51,598 bases of DNA, taken from contig CALLIL010000024.1 in the NCBI GenBank assembly GCA_938009755.1, positions 1 to 51,598 of the forward strand. Reading direction: 5' to 3'. The DNA is from an uncultured Marinomonas sp. Lineage in GTDB: Bacteria; Pseudomonadota; Gammaproteobacteria; Pseudomonadales; Marinomonadaceae. Positions 1 to 10,550 of this stretch are shown in pieces (the first letter of the stretch is position 1; each line of letters begins with the position of its first letter). The position numbers and the translations under genes were made by a program. The notes beneath the pieces are model-generated. The model saw nothing but the letters and a program-made list of their open reading frames with translations, had not been told where the DNA came from and searched no databases.

Positions 1-338
1 AACCATTAAGTTATTCACATAAATATTTATCATATATTTTTCTATCTTTTTCGTATATTTAATAATTTTTAGATAGATTAAATTCTCTTTTTAAAATCAT
101 GAAAAGTTTTATAAAAGCCTGTAAGAAATGCTCTCTGATTAAGGACGATGTAGTTTTTTTATGAACAATTTAGATAACTTGGCAACTAATCGGTAATAGT
201 AAAGGAAGCCTCATTGAAGTCCCCTTTTTTGCCTTTTCTTTCTATATACTAAATTCATAAGCATTCATTGAGCTGTATGTACACAACAGACAGACATCTT
301 TTATTTATGAACTTGCATAAAAAACCTAGGAGGCCGAT

Positions 339-1457
339 ATGAAAATTTGGATGATCTTTTTGACAAGCCTTCTGGCTTTCAACCTTTATGCGTCAGACTT
401 GAAAACAAAAAATGAATTAACAACGAACAACATCGCTCGATTTGATGGGGTTTTATGGGCTATTTCTTTAATCAGCGATAAAGAGGCAATAATCTCCATC
501 AAACAAGGAGAAGCCTATAGAGTGGATTTGAGGAATGGCGAAAAACGTCTTTTATCTGGATTACCAAAAATAGATTCAAGAGGACAAGGTGGTTTACTCG
601 ATGTTGCAAAATCCCCTAATTTTGACAACACACCTTGGTTGTATTTCACCTATGCAAAGCCTTCTGAGTCTGGCGCAAAAACCACATTGGCTAGAGCAAA
701 GCTAAACTCAACCAGCCTGACAGATTGGCAAGATTTACTGGTGACAAATTTTAAATCGCCCACATTTCAGCATTATGGAAGTCGCATCGCTTTTGATAAC
801 AAAGGACATGTTTTCTTCTCGGTTGGAGATGGTGGAATACGAGAAAGCGCACAGTACTTGACAACTCACGCAGGTAAAATCATCCGATTGAACCTTGATG
901 GCAGCATACCAACCGATAATCCTTTCGTGCGTCATGCCAACATTAGAAATGAAATTTGGAGTTACGGGCATCGCAACCCACAAGGTTTATTTTACGATAA
1001 TAGCACTGACACTTTGTGGTCTAACGAGCACGGCCCTAAAGGTGGCGATGAAATAAACCTCATTCGCCCTGGTGCAAATTATGGCTGGCCAATTGTTTCT
1101 TATGGTAAAGAATATGCGAATTCAGCGAGTATAGGAGAAGGCGAACAAAAAGAAGGCATAGACAACCCCGCAAAAGTATTTATTCCTTCCATTGCACCAA
1201 GCAGTTTACTGCGCTATCAAGGCTTGCTTTTTTCTAACTGGAACGGTGATTTTTTGTCCACAGCATTAGCGTTAAGGCACTTAAACAAAATCAAGGTAGA
1301 AACGGACGGTTCAACAACAGAAACTCGGTACCTTGAAAACATGAACGAAAGACTTCGCTCTGTGGCACAAGATTCAGAAGGTGCACTCTATATTGGCACC
1401 GACTCTGGCAAATTATTCAAAGTCACACTGAATCTAGGTTCTACTTTCGCTCAATAA
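339..1457 (+). CDS. PQQ-dependent aldose sugar dehydrogenase (YliI/Asd-like, beta-propeller), secreted
   Basis: 372 aa; signal peptide MKIWMIFLTSLLAFNLYA; motifs GHRNPQG, NEHGPKGGDEIN and NYGWP typical of the GSDH family; RBS aggagg upstream. Confidence 0.85.
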   Translation: MKIWMIFLTSLLAFNLYASDLKTKNELTTNNIARFDGVLWAISLISDKEAIISIKQGEAYRVDLRNGEKRLLSGLPKIDSRGQGGLLDVAKSPNFDNTPWLYFTYAKPSESGAKTTLARAKLNSTSLTDWQDLLVTNFKSPTFQHYGSRIAFDNKGHVFFSVGDGGIRESAQYLTTHAGKIIRLNLDGSIPTDNPFVRHANIRNEIWSYGHRNPQGLFYDNSTDTLWSNEHGPKGGDEINLIRPGANYGWPIVSYGKEYANSASIGEGEQKEGIDNPAKVFIPSIAPSSLLRYQGLLFSNWNGDFLSTALALRHLNKIKVETDGSTTETRYLENMNERLRSVAQDSEGALYIGTDSGKLFKVTLNLGSTFAQ

Positions 1458-1459
1458 AA

Positions 1460-1486
1460 AAAGACATCACATTACGGTGATGTCTC
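1460..1486. terminator. Bidirectional intrinsic terminator between convergent genes
   Basis: agacatcac-attac-ggtgatgtct stem flanked by an A-run and a T-rich tract. Confidence 0.7.
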
Positions 1487-1511
1487 TTCTAATATATTCT
1501 GTCAAAACAGA

Positions 1512-2324
1512 TTACTCTGCAGTGTCACCCCACGAATCTTCAGGCGTTTCGTCTCCCCAAGAATCCTCTTCACCCCACGAATCCTCTTCACCCCACGAAT
1601 CGTCGTCTAAACTAATATCTTGATTTTGCTTTTTAGGCTTAGCGGGTACATTACCGTCGTAGACTTCATGCGCTCTGGTTTGCAAATACACATCTCGGAC
1701 AAAACTATAACGATCCCCAACAATCAGGGATTCTGCACTTAACAAGTGCGCACGAGTTTGAACGATGTCCAACCCATCCAAAAATAATTCTTCTTCCCAA
1801 TGTAAATCTAATAAATTTTCAGCATCATCAAAGTCATAATAAAAATCTACAGCCCAACCTGTGCCATCTCGCACGGTTGAAGGCCCTAAAAATGGCAAGA
1901 CCAGATAAGGGCCAGAACCAACACCCCAATAACCCAGCGTTTGGCCAAAATCTTCGTCATATTCTTTAATACCAAACATACTGGCCACATCAAACAAACC
2001 AAGTATTCCTAAGGTACTATTGATCACAAAACGGCCTGTTGAAGCGGCCGTTCCTACCAACTTAAGTTGTAGTAGATTATTGGTGATATTTTCAACCTCA
2101 CCAAGATTGGAGAAGAAATTCGTTACCCCTTTTTGAACCACATTTGGCGTAACCGCTTTATAACCTTTCGCCACAGGCTTTAAGATCGCTCTGTCTAATG
2201 AGTCATTAAAATTAAACATAGAACGGTTAAAACCTTCCCACGGATCTTCTTCTGTTTCTGCTAAAACAGGTTGTGAGACAGTCAATAACAAGCTAAAAAA
2301 TAAAGAACCAACCAACTTCCACAT
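1512..2324 (-). CDS. mlaA: MlaA/VacJ-family outer-membrane phospholipid retention protein with acidic Trp-rich C-terminal repeat
   Basis: DPWEGFNRSMFNFNDSLDRAILKPVAKGY, DFGQTLGYWGVGSGPYLVLPFLGPSTVRDG. Confidence 0.9.
   Translation of the reverse strand: MWKLVGSLFFSLLLTVSQPVLAETEEDPWEGFNRSMFNFNDSLDRAILKPVAKGYKAVTPNVVQKGVTNFFSNLGEVENITNNLLQLKLVGTAASTGRFVINSTLGILGLFDVASMFGIKEYDEDFGQTLGYWGVGSGPYLVLPFLGPSTVRDGTGWAVDFYYDFDDAENLLDLHWEEELFLDGLDIVQTRAHLLSAESLIVGDRYSFVRDVYLQTRAHEVYDGNVPAKPKKQNQDISLDDDSWGEEDSWGEEDSWGDETPEDSWGDTAE
1527..1607 (-). repeat. In-frame ~18-bp tandem repeat encoding DSWGEE units
   Basis: ccccacgaatcctcttca-type units repeated; protein reads DDSWGEEDSWGEEDSWGDETPEDSWGD. Confidence 0.85.
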
Positions 2325-2408
2325 TTCTTTTCATTCCCCATGTAACAAGCAACATTTGCTCGTATTTTGATCTGTTTATTGCTCATAAATACACGCTAAA
2401 AATGAAGA

Positions 2409-5400
2409 TTACACCAGCTTCTTCACTTCTTGCCATTGTTTATTCAAACGCTTATCTGAAATAGGCTCTAACGTGCCAACCGACTGAGCAAATAACGAAA
2501 TACGATATTCCTCTAGCATCCAACGGTATTTCACCAGCTCAGGATCATAAAGTAACTTGTCTTCATGAGCTTTTAATTGGCGAGAATAGGTTTGCCATAA
2601 GCCTTCTAACTCAGACACATAAGCATTCTCTTTGTTCAAATGATTTTGAAAACGCTCTAACCGTACTTCAATGCCTTTGAAATAACGTGGTAATTGTCCC
2701 AACCAAAAAAGTGGCGTATTTCCAATAAAGCCCGGATAAATAAGCTGCCCAAGCTGCACTTTAATATCGCCATAAATTCTCGTCCAAGGTAAGGGAATAT
2801 TGCCTTTCATTTTTTTGGCAACACCTTGATAAGAAGACAGCACTTTATAAAGCTGATTGGCCATATCGTTGGCAACGGTGATCAAGGTGGATTTATGCTC
2901 TGCTATACAAGCATCAAAGGCCGATTTTGTCCGAGGTAACGGACGACCATCCAAAAACACCTTATTTAAAATGGCATCTAATAAGTCTTCCAATAAGGCT
3001 TCTTTTTTTCCTAAAGGCGCAAAAATCAACATGGATTCTTTTAAGTGCGGTAAGTTTTTCTGAAGATAGCGCACGTCTTTACTTAACGTTAGTTTAAGCA
3101 AAGTGGTGACGCCTTTTCGGTGCGCTTCGATCGCTGTATTTTGGTCATCAAACATCTTCAATGATACACTTTCGCCGTCTGCCACTAACGCTGGAAAGGC
3201 GGTCACACTAATGCCCGCTTGTTTGATTTCTTGGCGCTCTGGCACGTCTTGATCAGGCCAAACTGTTAAGCCTTCTTTTTCATGCTCTTTTGTGCCGAAT
3301 TTCGCAAAGCTTTCTTCTACCATTTCGCTAAATTGCGTTTGCAACTGCCCGAGATCTTTCCCTGTTCCCAACACTTTTCCGCGTTCATCAACGACTTCTA
3401 AATTCAGCGTCAGATGAGAATCCAGCTTTTCTGCGTTCCATTCGTTTAATGGAATATCAATCAAGGTTTCGCGTTTAATCTGCAAACTCAACTGTGCTAA
3501 CAGCTCACCTTTATCTTTCGACAAATTTGGATAAATTCGATCGACAAACTGAGGAATCGGCACAAAACGACGACGCAATACTTTTGGCAAACCTCGCAAC
3601 AACGCCTCACAACGTTCTTTAATAAAGCCCGGAACCGCCCAACCAAGATCGTCCAAACTCAACTGACGCAACAAACCAACAGGTACTTTCAAGGTTGCAC
3701 CATCGGTTGCTTTACCCGGATCGAACGTATAATCAATCGGCAAAGCCACGCCATTCAAACCAAAGGAATCAGGGAACGCCGATGCATCTACGTCAAGATC
3801 TTGGTTGACCAAATCGTCTCGTGTCATTAGTAAAGCATCAGGGGATTTTTTAACAAAGTAATCCAAGCTTTTTTGGTTACGCACATCATTTGGTATACGC
3901 TTGTTATAAAAATCAAAAACGGTTTCATCGTCTACCAAAATATCGCGTTTACGCAGCTTGGCTTCCTGTGTTTCCAAAGACTCAATCAACGCCTGATTTT
4001 TACGGTAAAAAGCTTGTTTACTGCGTAATTGCCCTTCCACCAAGCCCGAACGAATGAATATTTCACGAGCGTCTTCTGGATGAACATGCCCATAATCTAT
4101 TCGGCGCTTCGCCACAATCACCAAGCCATATAACGAAACTTGTTCGTTGGCCATGACTCGACCTTGGTTGCGCTCAAAATGCGGATCAAAATATTGGCGT
4201 TTCACAAAAGGTGCCGCGTATTCTTCAATCCAAGCAGGATCGATTCGTGCCGTGACTCGCGCATAAAGCTTACTGGTTTCTACCAGTTCCGCAGCCATAA
4301 TCCATTGAGGCGGTTTCTTAAACAACATAGAAGCTGGAAAAATAGACAGCTTACGAGAACGACAACCTAACATGTCTTTGCTGTCTTCCATTTTGTTCGC
4401 CACTTGGGTAAACAACCCCGCCAATAACGATCGATGAATCGCTTCGTAATCTCGTTCTTCACGGTCAACTTCTTTGAAGCCTAATTGCTTACAGGCGATC
4501 ATGATTTGGCGATGAATATCGCGCCATTCTCGCATTCGCATAAAGTTCAAAAATTGCTTACGGCAAAACTGGCGTAACTGGTTCTGAGACAATTCTTGGC
4601 GCTGCACTTCAAAGCGTTCCCATAAATTTAGGAAAACAGCGAAATCAGAATCTTCGTCTTTGTCTACGGCGTGAGCTTGGTCGGATTGCGTTTTCTTATC
4701 TTGAGGTCGTTCTCTAGGATCAGGAATCGACAACGCGCTGACAATAATCGCCACTTCTTTTAGAACATTGTGTTGTTGCGCTGCGATTAAAATACGACCT
4801 AATTTAGGGTCAATCGGCAACTTGGCTAACTGGCGGCCAATCGGCGTCAGGCGTTCTTTATGCAACGCACCCAATTCCGTTAAGGCGCGATAACCGTCGT
4901 TAATCATGCGTTTTTCTGGCATTTCAACAAACGGGAATTTCTCAACGGCACCTAATCTCAGGTTCGCCATCTGCAAAATAACAGAAGCCAAGTTAGTACG
5001 AAAAATCTCAGGATCCGTGAATTCAGGGCGCGTATTAAAATCGGCTTCATCGTAAAGGCGAATACAAATACCGTCCGCCACACGACCACATCGCCCTGCT
5101 CTTTGGTTCGCACTGGCTTGGCTTATTTTTTCAATCGGTAACTGCTGGACTTTGGAGCGCACACTGTAACGACTGATTCGCGCCAAACCCGGATCAATCA
5201 CATAACGAATCCCTGGCACGGTTAATGAAGTTTCCGCTACGTTCGTCGACAAAACAATACGACGACCAGAGTGAGATTTGAAAATACGTTGCTGTTCGCT
5301 GGCGCTTAACCTTGCGTATAAAGGCAGTACTTCGGTAGAACGCAATTCCGCACGACGTAGAATCTCTGCGGTTTCTCGAATTTCACGTTCGCCCGGTAAG

Positions 5401-6284
5401 AACACCAAGATATCGCCTGCGCCACGATAACCAGACTTACGTTCTTCGGCGATCAAGAGTTCAACCGCGTCTAAAACGCCCTGTTCCATACTCTGATCTT
5501 CATCCAACTCTTCCGAATCAGACTTACTTAACAAAGGCTGATAACGCACTTCTACAGGGTAAGTTCGACCAGAGACTTCAATGATTGGCGCGTTGTCAAA
5601 GTGCTCTGAAAAGCGTTCAACATCGATGGTTGCTGATGTGACGATGACTTTTAAATCAGGACGTACCGCCAAGACTTGCTTCAAATATCCCAATAAAAAG
5701 TCGATATTCAAGCTGCGTTCATGAGCTTCGTCGATGATGATGGTGTCGTATTTATAAAGACGATTGTCTTGCTGAATTTCCGCCAACAAAATACCGTCGG
5801 TCATTAATTTTACGAGAGTTTCTTCATTGCTCTCGTCACTGAATCGAACCTGAAAGCCCACTTGCTCGCCAAGTGTCACCTTCATCTCATCGCTGATGCG
5901 CTCCGCCACACTGCGTGCTGCTATTCGCCTTGGTTGTGTATGACCAATAACACCCGCTATTCCGCGCCCTGCTTGCAGACACATTTTTGGCAATTGGGTG
6001 GTTTTACCGGAACCTGTTTCGCCCGCGATAATCACCACTTGGTTTTCTTGTATGGCGTGAATGATTTCATCGGCGCGCGCCGCAACAGGCAAGCTTTCGT
6101 CGTAGGTAATCTTTGGCAAACGAGCAAGGCGAGCTTGATACAAGGTCTCGGATGTCTCGATCATGCCATTCAATTCATTGACCATACGGTCACTTGGTAA
6201 ACCGTCTTTTTGACGTTTCGCAAGTTGCTGCTGTTTGCGTTCGATAAGATGACGATCACGTGTCATCAAGGCTTGATTTGGCAT
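2409..6284 (-). CDS. hrpA: ATP-dependent RNA helicase HrpA
   Basis: 1291 aa; GETGSGKTTQLPK, DEAH box (IIIDEAHERSLNIDFLLGYLK), SATID, QRAGRCGRVADG; full-length HrpA architecture. Confidence 0.95.
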   Translation of the reverse strand: MPNQALMTRDRHLIERKQQQLAKRQKDGLPSDRMVNELNGMIETSETLYQARLARLPKITYDESLPVAARADEIIHAIQENQVVIIAGETGSGKTTQLPKMCLQAGRGIAGVIGHTQPRRIAARSVAERISDEMKVTLGEQVGFQVRFSDESNEETLVKLMTDGILLAEIQQDNRLYKYDTIIIDEAHERSLNIDFLLGYLKQVLAVRPDLKVIVTSATIDVERFSEHFDNAPIIEVSGRTYPVEVRYQPLLSKSDSEELDEDQSMEQGVLDAVELLIAEERKSGYRGAGDILVFLPGEREIRETAEILRRAELRSTEVLPLYARLSASEQQRIFKSHSGRRIVLSTNVAETSLTVPGIRYVIDPGLARISRYSVRSKVQQLPIEKISQASANQRAGRCGRVADGICIRLYDEADFNTRPEFTDPEIFRTNLASVILQMANLRLGAVEKFPFVEMPEKRMINDGYRALTELGALHKERLTPIGRQLAKLPIDPKLGRILIAAQQHNVLKEVAIIVSALSIPDPRERPQDKKTQSDQAHAVDKDEDSDFAVFLNLWERFEVQRQELSQNQLRQFCRKQFLNFMRMREWRDIHRQIMIACKQLGFKEVDREERDYEAIHRSLLAGLFTQVANKMEDSKDMLGCRSRKLSIFPASMLFKKPPQWIMAAELVETSKLYARVTARIDPAWIEEYAAPFVKRQYFDPHFERNQGRVMANEQVSLYGLVIVAKRRIDYGHVHPEDAREIFIRSGLVEGQLRSKQAFYRKNQALIESLETQEAKLRKRDILVDDETVFDFYNKRIPNDVRNQKSLDYFVKKSPDALLMTRDDLVNQDLDVDASAFPDSFGLNGVALPIDYTFDPGKATDGATLKVPVGLLRQLSLDDLGWAVPGFIKERCEALLRGLPKVLRRRFVPIPQFVDRIYPNLSKDKGELLAQLSLQIKRETLIDIPLNEWNAEKLDSHLTLNLEVVDERGKVLGTGKDLGQLQTQFSEMVEESFAKFGTKEHEKEGLTVWPDQDVPERQEIKQAGISVTAFPALVADGESVSLKMFDDQNTAIEAHRKGVTTLLKLTLSKDVRYLQKNLPHLKESMLIFAPLGKKEALLEDLLDAILNKVFLDGRPLPRTKSAFDACIAEHKSTLITVANDMANQLYKVLSSYQGVAKKMKGNIPLPWTRIYGDIKVQLGQLIYPGFIGNTPLFWLGQLPRYFKGIEVRLERFQNHLNKENAYVSELEGLWQTYSRQLKAHEDKLLYDPELVKYRWMLEEYRISLFAQSVGTLEPISDKRLNKQWQEVKKLV

Positions 6285-6467
6285 GGTATCTAAAAAAGTA
6301 TCCTATGTAATAAAGGCTGACCTCGTGCTATGAGCGGGTCGAGCTTGCTTCTATCTATATAGTTGTAAATTCTAACATTAATCCCATTCAAGGGGTTACA
6401 GTGGAACGAAATTGCTGCGAGGATATGGCGTAATAATTCTCAATACTCAACATAAAAAGGAAATGAT

Positions 6468-7433
6468 ATGTCTAATCAAGTAATTGAAGATAACTCCTTA
6501 ACCATTGGCAATACACCGCTCGTAAAACTCAACCGCATCGGCAATGGTAATATCTGGGCAAAAGTTGAAGCTCGTAACCCAGCGTTTTCTGTAAAATGCC
6601 GTATTGGTGCGAACATGGTATGGGACGCAGAAAAGAAAGGCATTTTGACCAAAGGTAAATCCATTGTTGAAGCATCAAGCGGCAACACAGGCATCGCATT
6701 GTGTTTTGTAGCGGCGTCTCGTGGTTATCCAATCACCATCACCATGCCATCCAGCATGAGTGTGGAACGTCGCCAAGTGATGAAAGCTCTCGGTGCAACC
6801 ATTGTTCTTACTGAACCAGCAAAAGGCATGAAAGGCGCGATCGCCAAAGCGGAAGAAATTGCTCAAGACGACAACTTCGTACACCTTCAGCAGTTTGAAA
6901 ACGCCGCCAATCCAGAAATTCACGAAAAAACCACTGGTCCAGAAATCTGGAAAGACACCAATGGCGAAGTCGATGTTTTGGTTGCTGGCGTTGGCACAGG
7001 CGGCACTATTTCTGGTGTGAGTCGTTACATCAAAAATACGCAAGGCAAAGCCATTGTCAGTGTGGCCGTTGAGCCAACAACTTCGCCTGTTATTACACAA
7101 ACAATGAATGGCGAAGACCCAACGCCTTCTCCACACAAAATCCAAGGCATCGGCGCTGGTTTCATCCCGAAAAATTTAGACCTTTCCATCGTCGACCGCG
7201 TGGAACAAGTAAGCAACGAAGACGCCATCGCCATGGCAAAACGTTTAATGCGTGAAGAAGGCATTCTATGCGGCATTTCTTGTGGCGCAGCCGTAGTTGC
7301 GGCAGAAAGAATGAACAAAGAAGCCGAGTTTGCAGACAAAAAAATCGTCGTTATCCTGCCAGACTCAGGTGAACGTTACCTTTCTACGGCGTTATTCGAA
7401 GGGGAATTCACCGACAATGAACTCGTTCAGTAA
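6468..7433 (+). CDS. cysK: Cysteine synthase A (O-acetylserine sulfhydrylase)
   Basis: [56 protein letters not shown] aaggaaatg. Confidence 0.92.
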   Translation: MSNQVIEDNSLTIGNTPLVKLNRIGNGNIWAKVEARNPAFSVKCRIGANMVWDAEKKGILTKGKSIVEASSGNTGIALCFVAASRGYPITITMPSSMSVERRQVMKALGATIVLTEPAKGMKGAIAKAEEIAQDDNFVHLQQFENAANPEIHEKTTGPEIWKDTNGEVDVLVAGVGTGGTISGVSRYIKNTQGKAIVSVAVEPTTSPVITQTMNGEDPTPSPHKIQGIGAGFIPKNLDLSIVDRVEQVSNEDAIAMAKRLMREEGILCGISCGAAVVAAERMNKEAEFADKKIVVILPDSGERYLSTALFEGEFTDNELVQ

Positions 7434-7468
7434 ATCTTTTTCCTGCATATAAAACGCTTTCTACAGAC

Positions 7469-7507
7469 AAAAATCCCGCTTAGGCAAAGCTTAAGCGGGA
7501 TTTTTAC
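7469..7507 (+). terminator. Intrinsic terminator after cysK (likely bidirectional)
   Basis: aaaaatcccgctta-ggcaaagc-ttaagcgggattttt hairpin with A/T tracts. Confidence 0.85.
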
Positions 7508-7524
7508 TTTAATAATGAAAAAAC

Positions 7525-7773
7525 TTAATGGACTTTCTTTGTGCCGTAACGAACCATGTCTTTGCCATTTTCGTAAACGTCTTGGCTTACCCAACGACCT
7601 AATAGCAATTGCTGTTTATCATCCAATACTGCGACAAATGGACGTCCGTTGGCGTTGTTTGTCGCCAAAGCCACGCCTTCTACATTAGCCAGTCCCAAAA
7701 CGCCCGTTTCTACCGCACGTAAAAAGACCTCTAATTCGTCTAGAGTTTCAATTACATCATTATCGTTAATCAT
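7525..7773 (-). CDS. Small hypothetical protein (82 aa)
   Basis: ORF ends directly at the cysK terminator; plausible composition; family not recognised. Confidence 0.55.
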   Translation of the reverse strand: MINDNDVIETLDELEVFLRAVETGVLGLANVEGVALATNNANGRPFVAVLDDKQQLLLGRWVSQDVYENGKDMVRYGTKKVH

Positions 7774-7879
7774 TCTATTTACTCGTTGCTGTTCAATTTC
7801 GGGGAAGGATAACAGAATATTAAAAGAGGTGGATAATTCGGTTTGACAGATTTTTGATATTTAACGCTATAAGTTTGCT

Positions 7880-7921
7880 ACCTAGTACTGCTTTTATAAA
7901 ATGGTTTATTTACTTAGTACT
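7880..7921. promoter_or_regulatory. Pair of ACYTAGTACT direct repeats upstream of ABC operon (candidate operator)
   Basis: ACCTAGTACT at 7880-7889 and ACTTAGTACT at 7912-7921, start-to-start distance 32 bp. Confidence 0.35.
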
Positions 7922-8003
7922 AAACGATCTTTATTTCAATTTTAATATTCTTTTATTTTATATATAATTCGTGCTTAATTTTTCAACTTCCCGGAGCGCT
8001 CTA

Positions 8004-9023
8004 ATGTCCCGAACCATAACCCTGATGACTTTGCTTTTGTGTGGCTTGAGTAACGTAGCAAACGCAGCCAAAGATAGTCTTGAAATTGGTTACATGCCGA
8101 TTATCCCAATTTCTCAAGCTTTTATTGTTTTGGAAAATGACACTTTAGAAGACGCAGGCGTCCGTGACCCTGAATTGTTCCAGTTCCAAAATGGCCCAGC
8201 CATTGTTCAAGCTTTATTAGCAGGTCAGTTAGACGTTGCGTATCTTGGTATTGGGCCAGCAATGGTTGCCCGCGCGAAAGGCGCAGACATTAAAGTTGTC
8301 GCTTCAAACATCGTTGAGCAAATCAGCATGGTGGCTTTGGGGAATTTGTCTCCTTACTTTGAAAATGGCGATGCGAAAACAGCCTTTGCTCGTTTCAAGG
8401 CAGACCAAGGCCGTAAAGCGGTAATTTCTACTTTCCCAAGAGGCTCTGTGCCAGAAACCGTATTGCAGTATTGGTTACAAAAACAGCTTGGCATGAGCAG
8501 TGACGACATCACGCAAAACATCGATATCATTTACCAAGGCGCAGCTCAGGTACAACAAGCCCTAATGACAGAAGCCGTCGATGGCGCAGCAATTTTAGAG
8601 CCGGTTGTAAGCATTATTAGTGACAAAAAATCGGATGCCAAAGTAGTGGCTTCTGGTTCTGGTATGTTCCCTCATCAGCCAGGTGCGGTAATGGTTGTGC
8701 GCGAAGCATTAATCAATGAACAACCTGAACTCGTCAAAGCTTTAGTAAAAGCCCACATTGCTGCTACAACTGAGTTGCGTAACAACCCAGAAGAAGCGGT
8801 GAAGGCTGTTGGCAAATACGTTGGTGGCGGTCGCTTACCTGCGAAAATCACACTCACCGCTTTGAAAAACTCACACGATCAGTTTGAAGCAAACCCGAAT
8901 TCCATCATCGACGGTACTCGCACAATGCATGATTTCCAAGCGAGCCAAGGCACACTTAAAGTAAGTGTCGATCTTGATGCCTTGTTTGATGTTCGTTTTT
9001 ACAACGATTTAACTCAGGAGTAA
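8004..9023 (+). CDS. ABC transporter substrate-binding protein (SsuA/TauA/NMT1-like)
   Basis: Signal peptide MSRTITLMTLLLCGLSNVANA; LEIGYMPIIPISQAF, LLAGQLDVAYLGIGPAM; ATG at 8004 has a GGAG RBS (track start 7971 is a GTG). Confidence 0.85.
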   Translation: MSRTITLMTLLLCGLSNVANAAKDSLEIGYMPIIPISQAFIVLENDTLEDAGVRDPELFQFQNGPAIVQALLAGQLDVAYLGIGPAMVARAKGADIKVVASNIVEQISMVALGNLSPYFENGDAKTAFARFKADQGRKAVISTFPRGSVPETVLQYWLQKQLGMSSDDITQNIDIIYQGAAQVQQALMTEAVDGAAILEPVVSIISDKKSDAKVVASGSGMFPHQPGAVMVVREALINEQPELVKALVKAHIAATTELRNNPEEAVKAVGKYVGGGRLPAKITLTALKNSHDQFEANPNSIIDGTRTMHDFQASQGTLKVSVDLDALFDVRFYNDLTQE

Positions 9024-9032
9024 TCCAGTATC

Positions 9033-9815
9033 ATGGCATTAGAATCTCACCCTTTAACACGCTCTCGATCAGGGCGTGCCTTATTGGGCGTTATTGGTGT
9101 AGCGGCGTTTGTACTGCTTTGGAAATACGCTCAAGCCGCAGGCTGGGCAGCAGCTGGCACCATACCAGACCCTTTTCGATTGCCACAAGCATTGATCGAT
9201 GAGTGGTCATCAGACCGTTTAGCTCCAGCCATTCTGTCCAGTTTGGTTCACTATGTTTGGGGCTTAGCAATTGGCACTTCCCTTGGCTTTTTGGTCGGTA
9301 CATTAGCCGCCTCTTCTTCTTTGTTGGATGCGCTACATGCTTGGCTAGCACGAATTCTTCGCCCTATTCCACCTTTGGCTTGGGTTGTGTTTGCCATTGC
9401 TTGGTTCAAAGTCAGCCATGCAGGTGCAGCCTTCGTTATTGCCATCGGCGTGTTCTGGGTAAATTACTTTGCGACGTATTCTGCAGTACGTAATGTGGAT
9501 TCTCGCTTTTATGAACTGGCTCGTGCTTTTGGTCAAAACGGACACTTGCGCCAAGCGCTTCAAGTAACCTTGCCGGGCGCCGCAACAGGAATCTTCTCTG
9601 GTATTCGCACGGGCATTGGACAGGCTTGGATGACACTCATCGCAGCAGAACTCTTAGGCGTTCCGGGCATGGGACAAGAAATGAATTCCGCCGCTGGTGT
9701 CGGTGCTTATGAAGTCGTTGTAGTTTACATGCTGATTATTTCTCTGGTTTACACCTTGAGCGATACTCTATTTGGTTTCATTGAAAAGCGAGTACTGACA
9801 TGGCGTCCATCTTAA
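9033..9815 (+). CDS. ABC transporter permease (SsuC/TauC-like)
   Basis: Hydrophobic protein; EAA-loop region YELARAFGQNGHLRQALQVTLPGAATGIFSGIRTGIGQAW. Confidence 0.88.
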   Translation: MALESHPLTRSRSGRALLGVIGVAAFVLLWKYAQAAGWAAAGTIPDPFRLPQALIDEWSSDRLAPAILSSLVHYVWGLAIGTSLGFLVGTLAASSSLLDALHAWLARILRPIPPLAWVVFAIAWFKVSHAGAAFVIAIGVFWVNYFATYSAVRNVDSRFYELARAFGQNGHLRQALQVTLPGAATGIFSGIRTGIGQAWMTLIAAELLGVPGMGQEMNSAAGVGAYEVVVVYMLIISLVYTLSDTLFGFIEKRVLTWRPS

Positions 9816-10531
9816 ATATCGAAGACTTAAGTTATCACTATGGTAACAATCCAGACCCCGTTTTTGCTGGCTTAAGCCTTCGCATGGAAGACGGCGAATT
9901 CATTGCGGTTGTCGGTGGCTCTGGTGTTGGTAAATCCACTCTATTACGCTGTGTAGCAGGTTTGGCTACCGCCAGTCATGGTAATATTGAGCTTCATGTT
10001 GAAGAAGACGATACGCGACGCTCTCGTGGTGTGGTATTTCAAGATGGTCGTTTAATGCCTTGGCGAAAATTACGCAGCAACGTGGCTTACGGTCTAAAAG
10101 GACTTAAGCTGACAGCGGAAGAAAAACGCGAGCGCGTAGACGAAGTCTTAAAGCTAGCTCGCCTTGAAGAACTGGCTGAGCGCTGGCCTCATCAATTGTC
10201 TGGCGGGCAAGTACAACGTGGCGGCATTGCCAGAGCTTTGGCGGTTAAGCCTCACTTATTATTAATGGATGAGCCTTTTAGTGCGGTAGATGCCATTACT
10301 CGCCATCACCTGCAAGATCAGCTATTAACCATTTGGGAACAGACTCAAAAAGCCGTGATGTTTATCACTCACGATATTGAAGAAGCCGTGTACTTAGCAG
10401 ACCGTGTCATTGTACTTTCTGGCTCGCCTGCGAACATAGTGTTAGATCAAAAAATCGAACTGCCTCGCCCACGCCATCGCGGCACAGACACATTACAAAA
10501 ATTGGCTCAAGACATCGCAAACGCACTTTAA
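9800..10531 (+). CDS. ABC transporter ATP-binding protein (SsuB/TauB-like)
   Basis: Walker A GGSGVGKSTLLR, signature LSGGQVQRGGIARAL, Walker B LLLMDEPF, ITHDIEEA. Confidence 0.93.
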   Translation: MASILNIEDLSYHYGNNPDPVFAGLSLRMEDGEFIAVVGGSGVGKSTLLRCVAGLATASHGNIELHVEEDDTRRSRGVVFQDGRLMPWRKLRSNVAYGLKGLKLTAEEKRERVDEVLKLARLEELAERWPHQLSGGQVQRGGIARALAVKPHLLLMDEPFSAVDAITRHHLQDQLLTIWEQTQKAVMFITHDIEEAVYLADRVIVLSGSPANIVLDQKIELPRPRHRGTDTLQKLAQDIANAL

Positions 10532-10550
10532 TTTTTAAGAGGATATAGCT

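Noticed and set aside
1-338. AT-rich 5' region scanned for tRNA, riboswitch or mobile-element ends
   Set aside because: No cloverleaf, conserved riboswitch core or terminal inverted repeat recognised
6285-6467. Small hairpin (gacctcgtgctatgagcgggtc) between hrpA and cysK, considered as a riboswitch
   Set aside because: Short imperfect stem with no known motif; probably part of an ordinary promoter region
6675-7145. 156-aa minus-strand ORF inside cysK, and other antisense ORFs there
   Set aside because: cysK is unambiguous; the antisense translation is Cys/Trp/His-rich and non-domain-like
9091-9636. Several 64-96-aa ORFs on both strands within the ABC permease gene
   Set aside because: The permease reading frame is clearly supported by family motifs; the others are frame shadows
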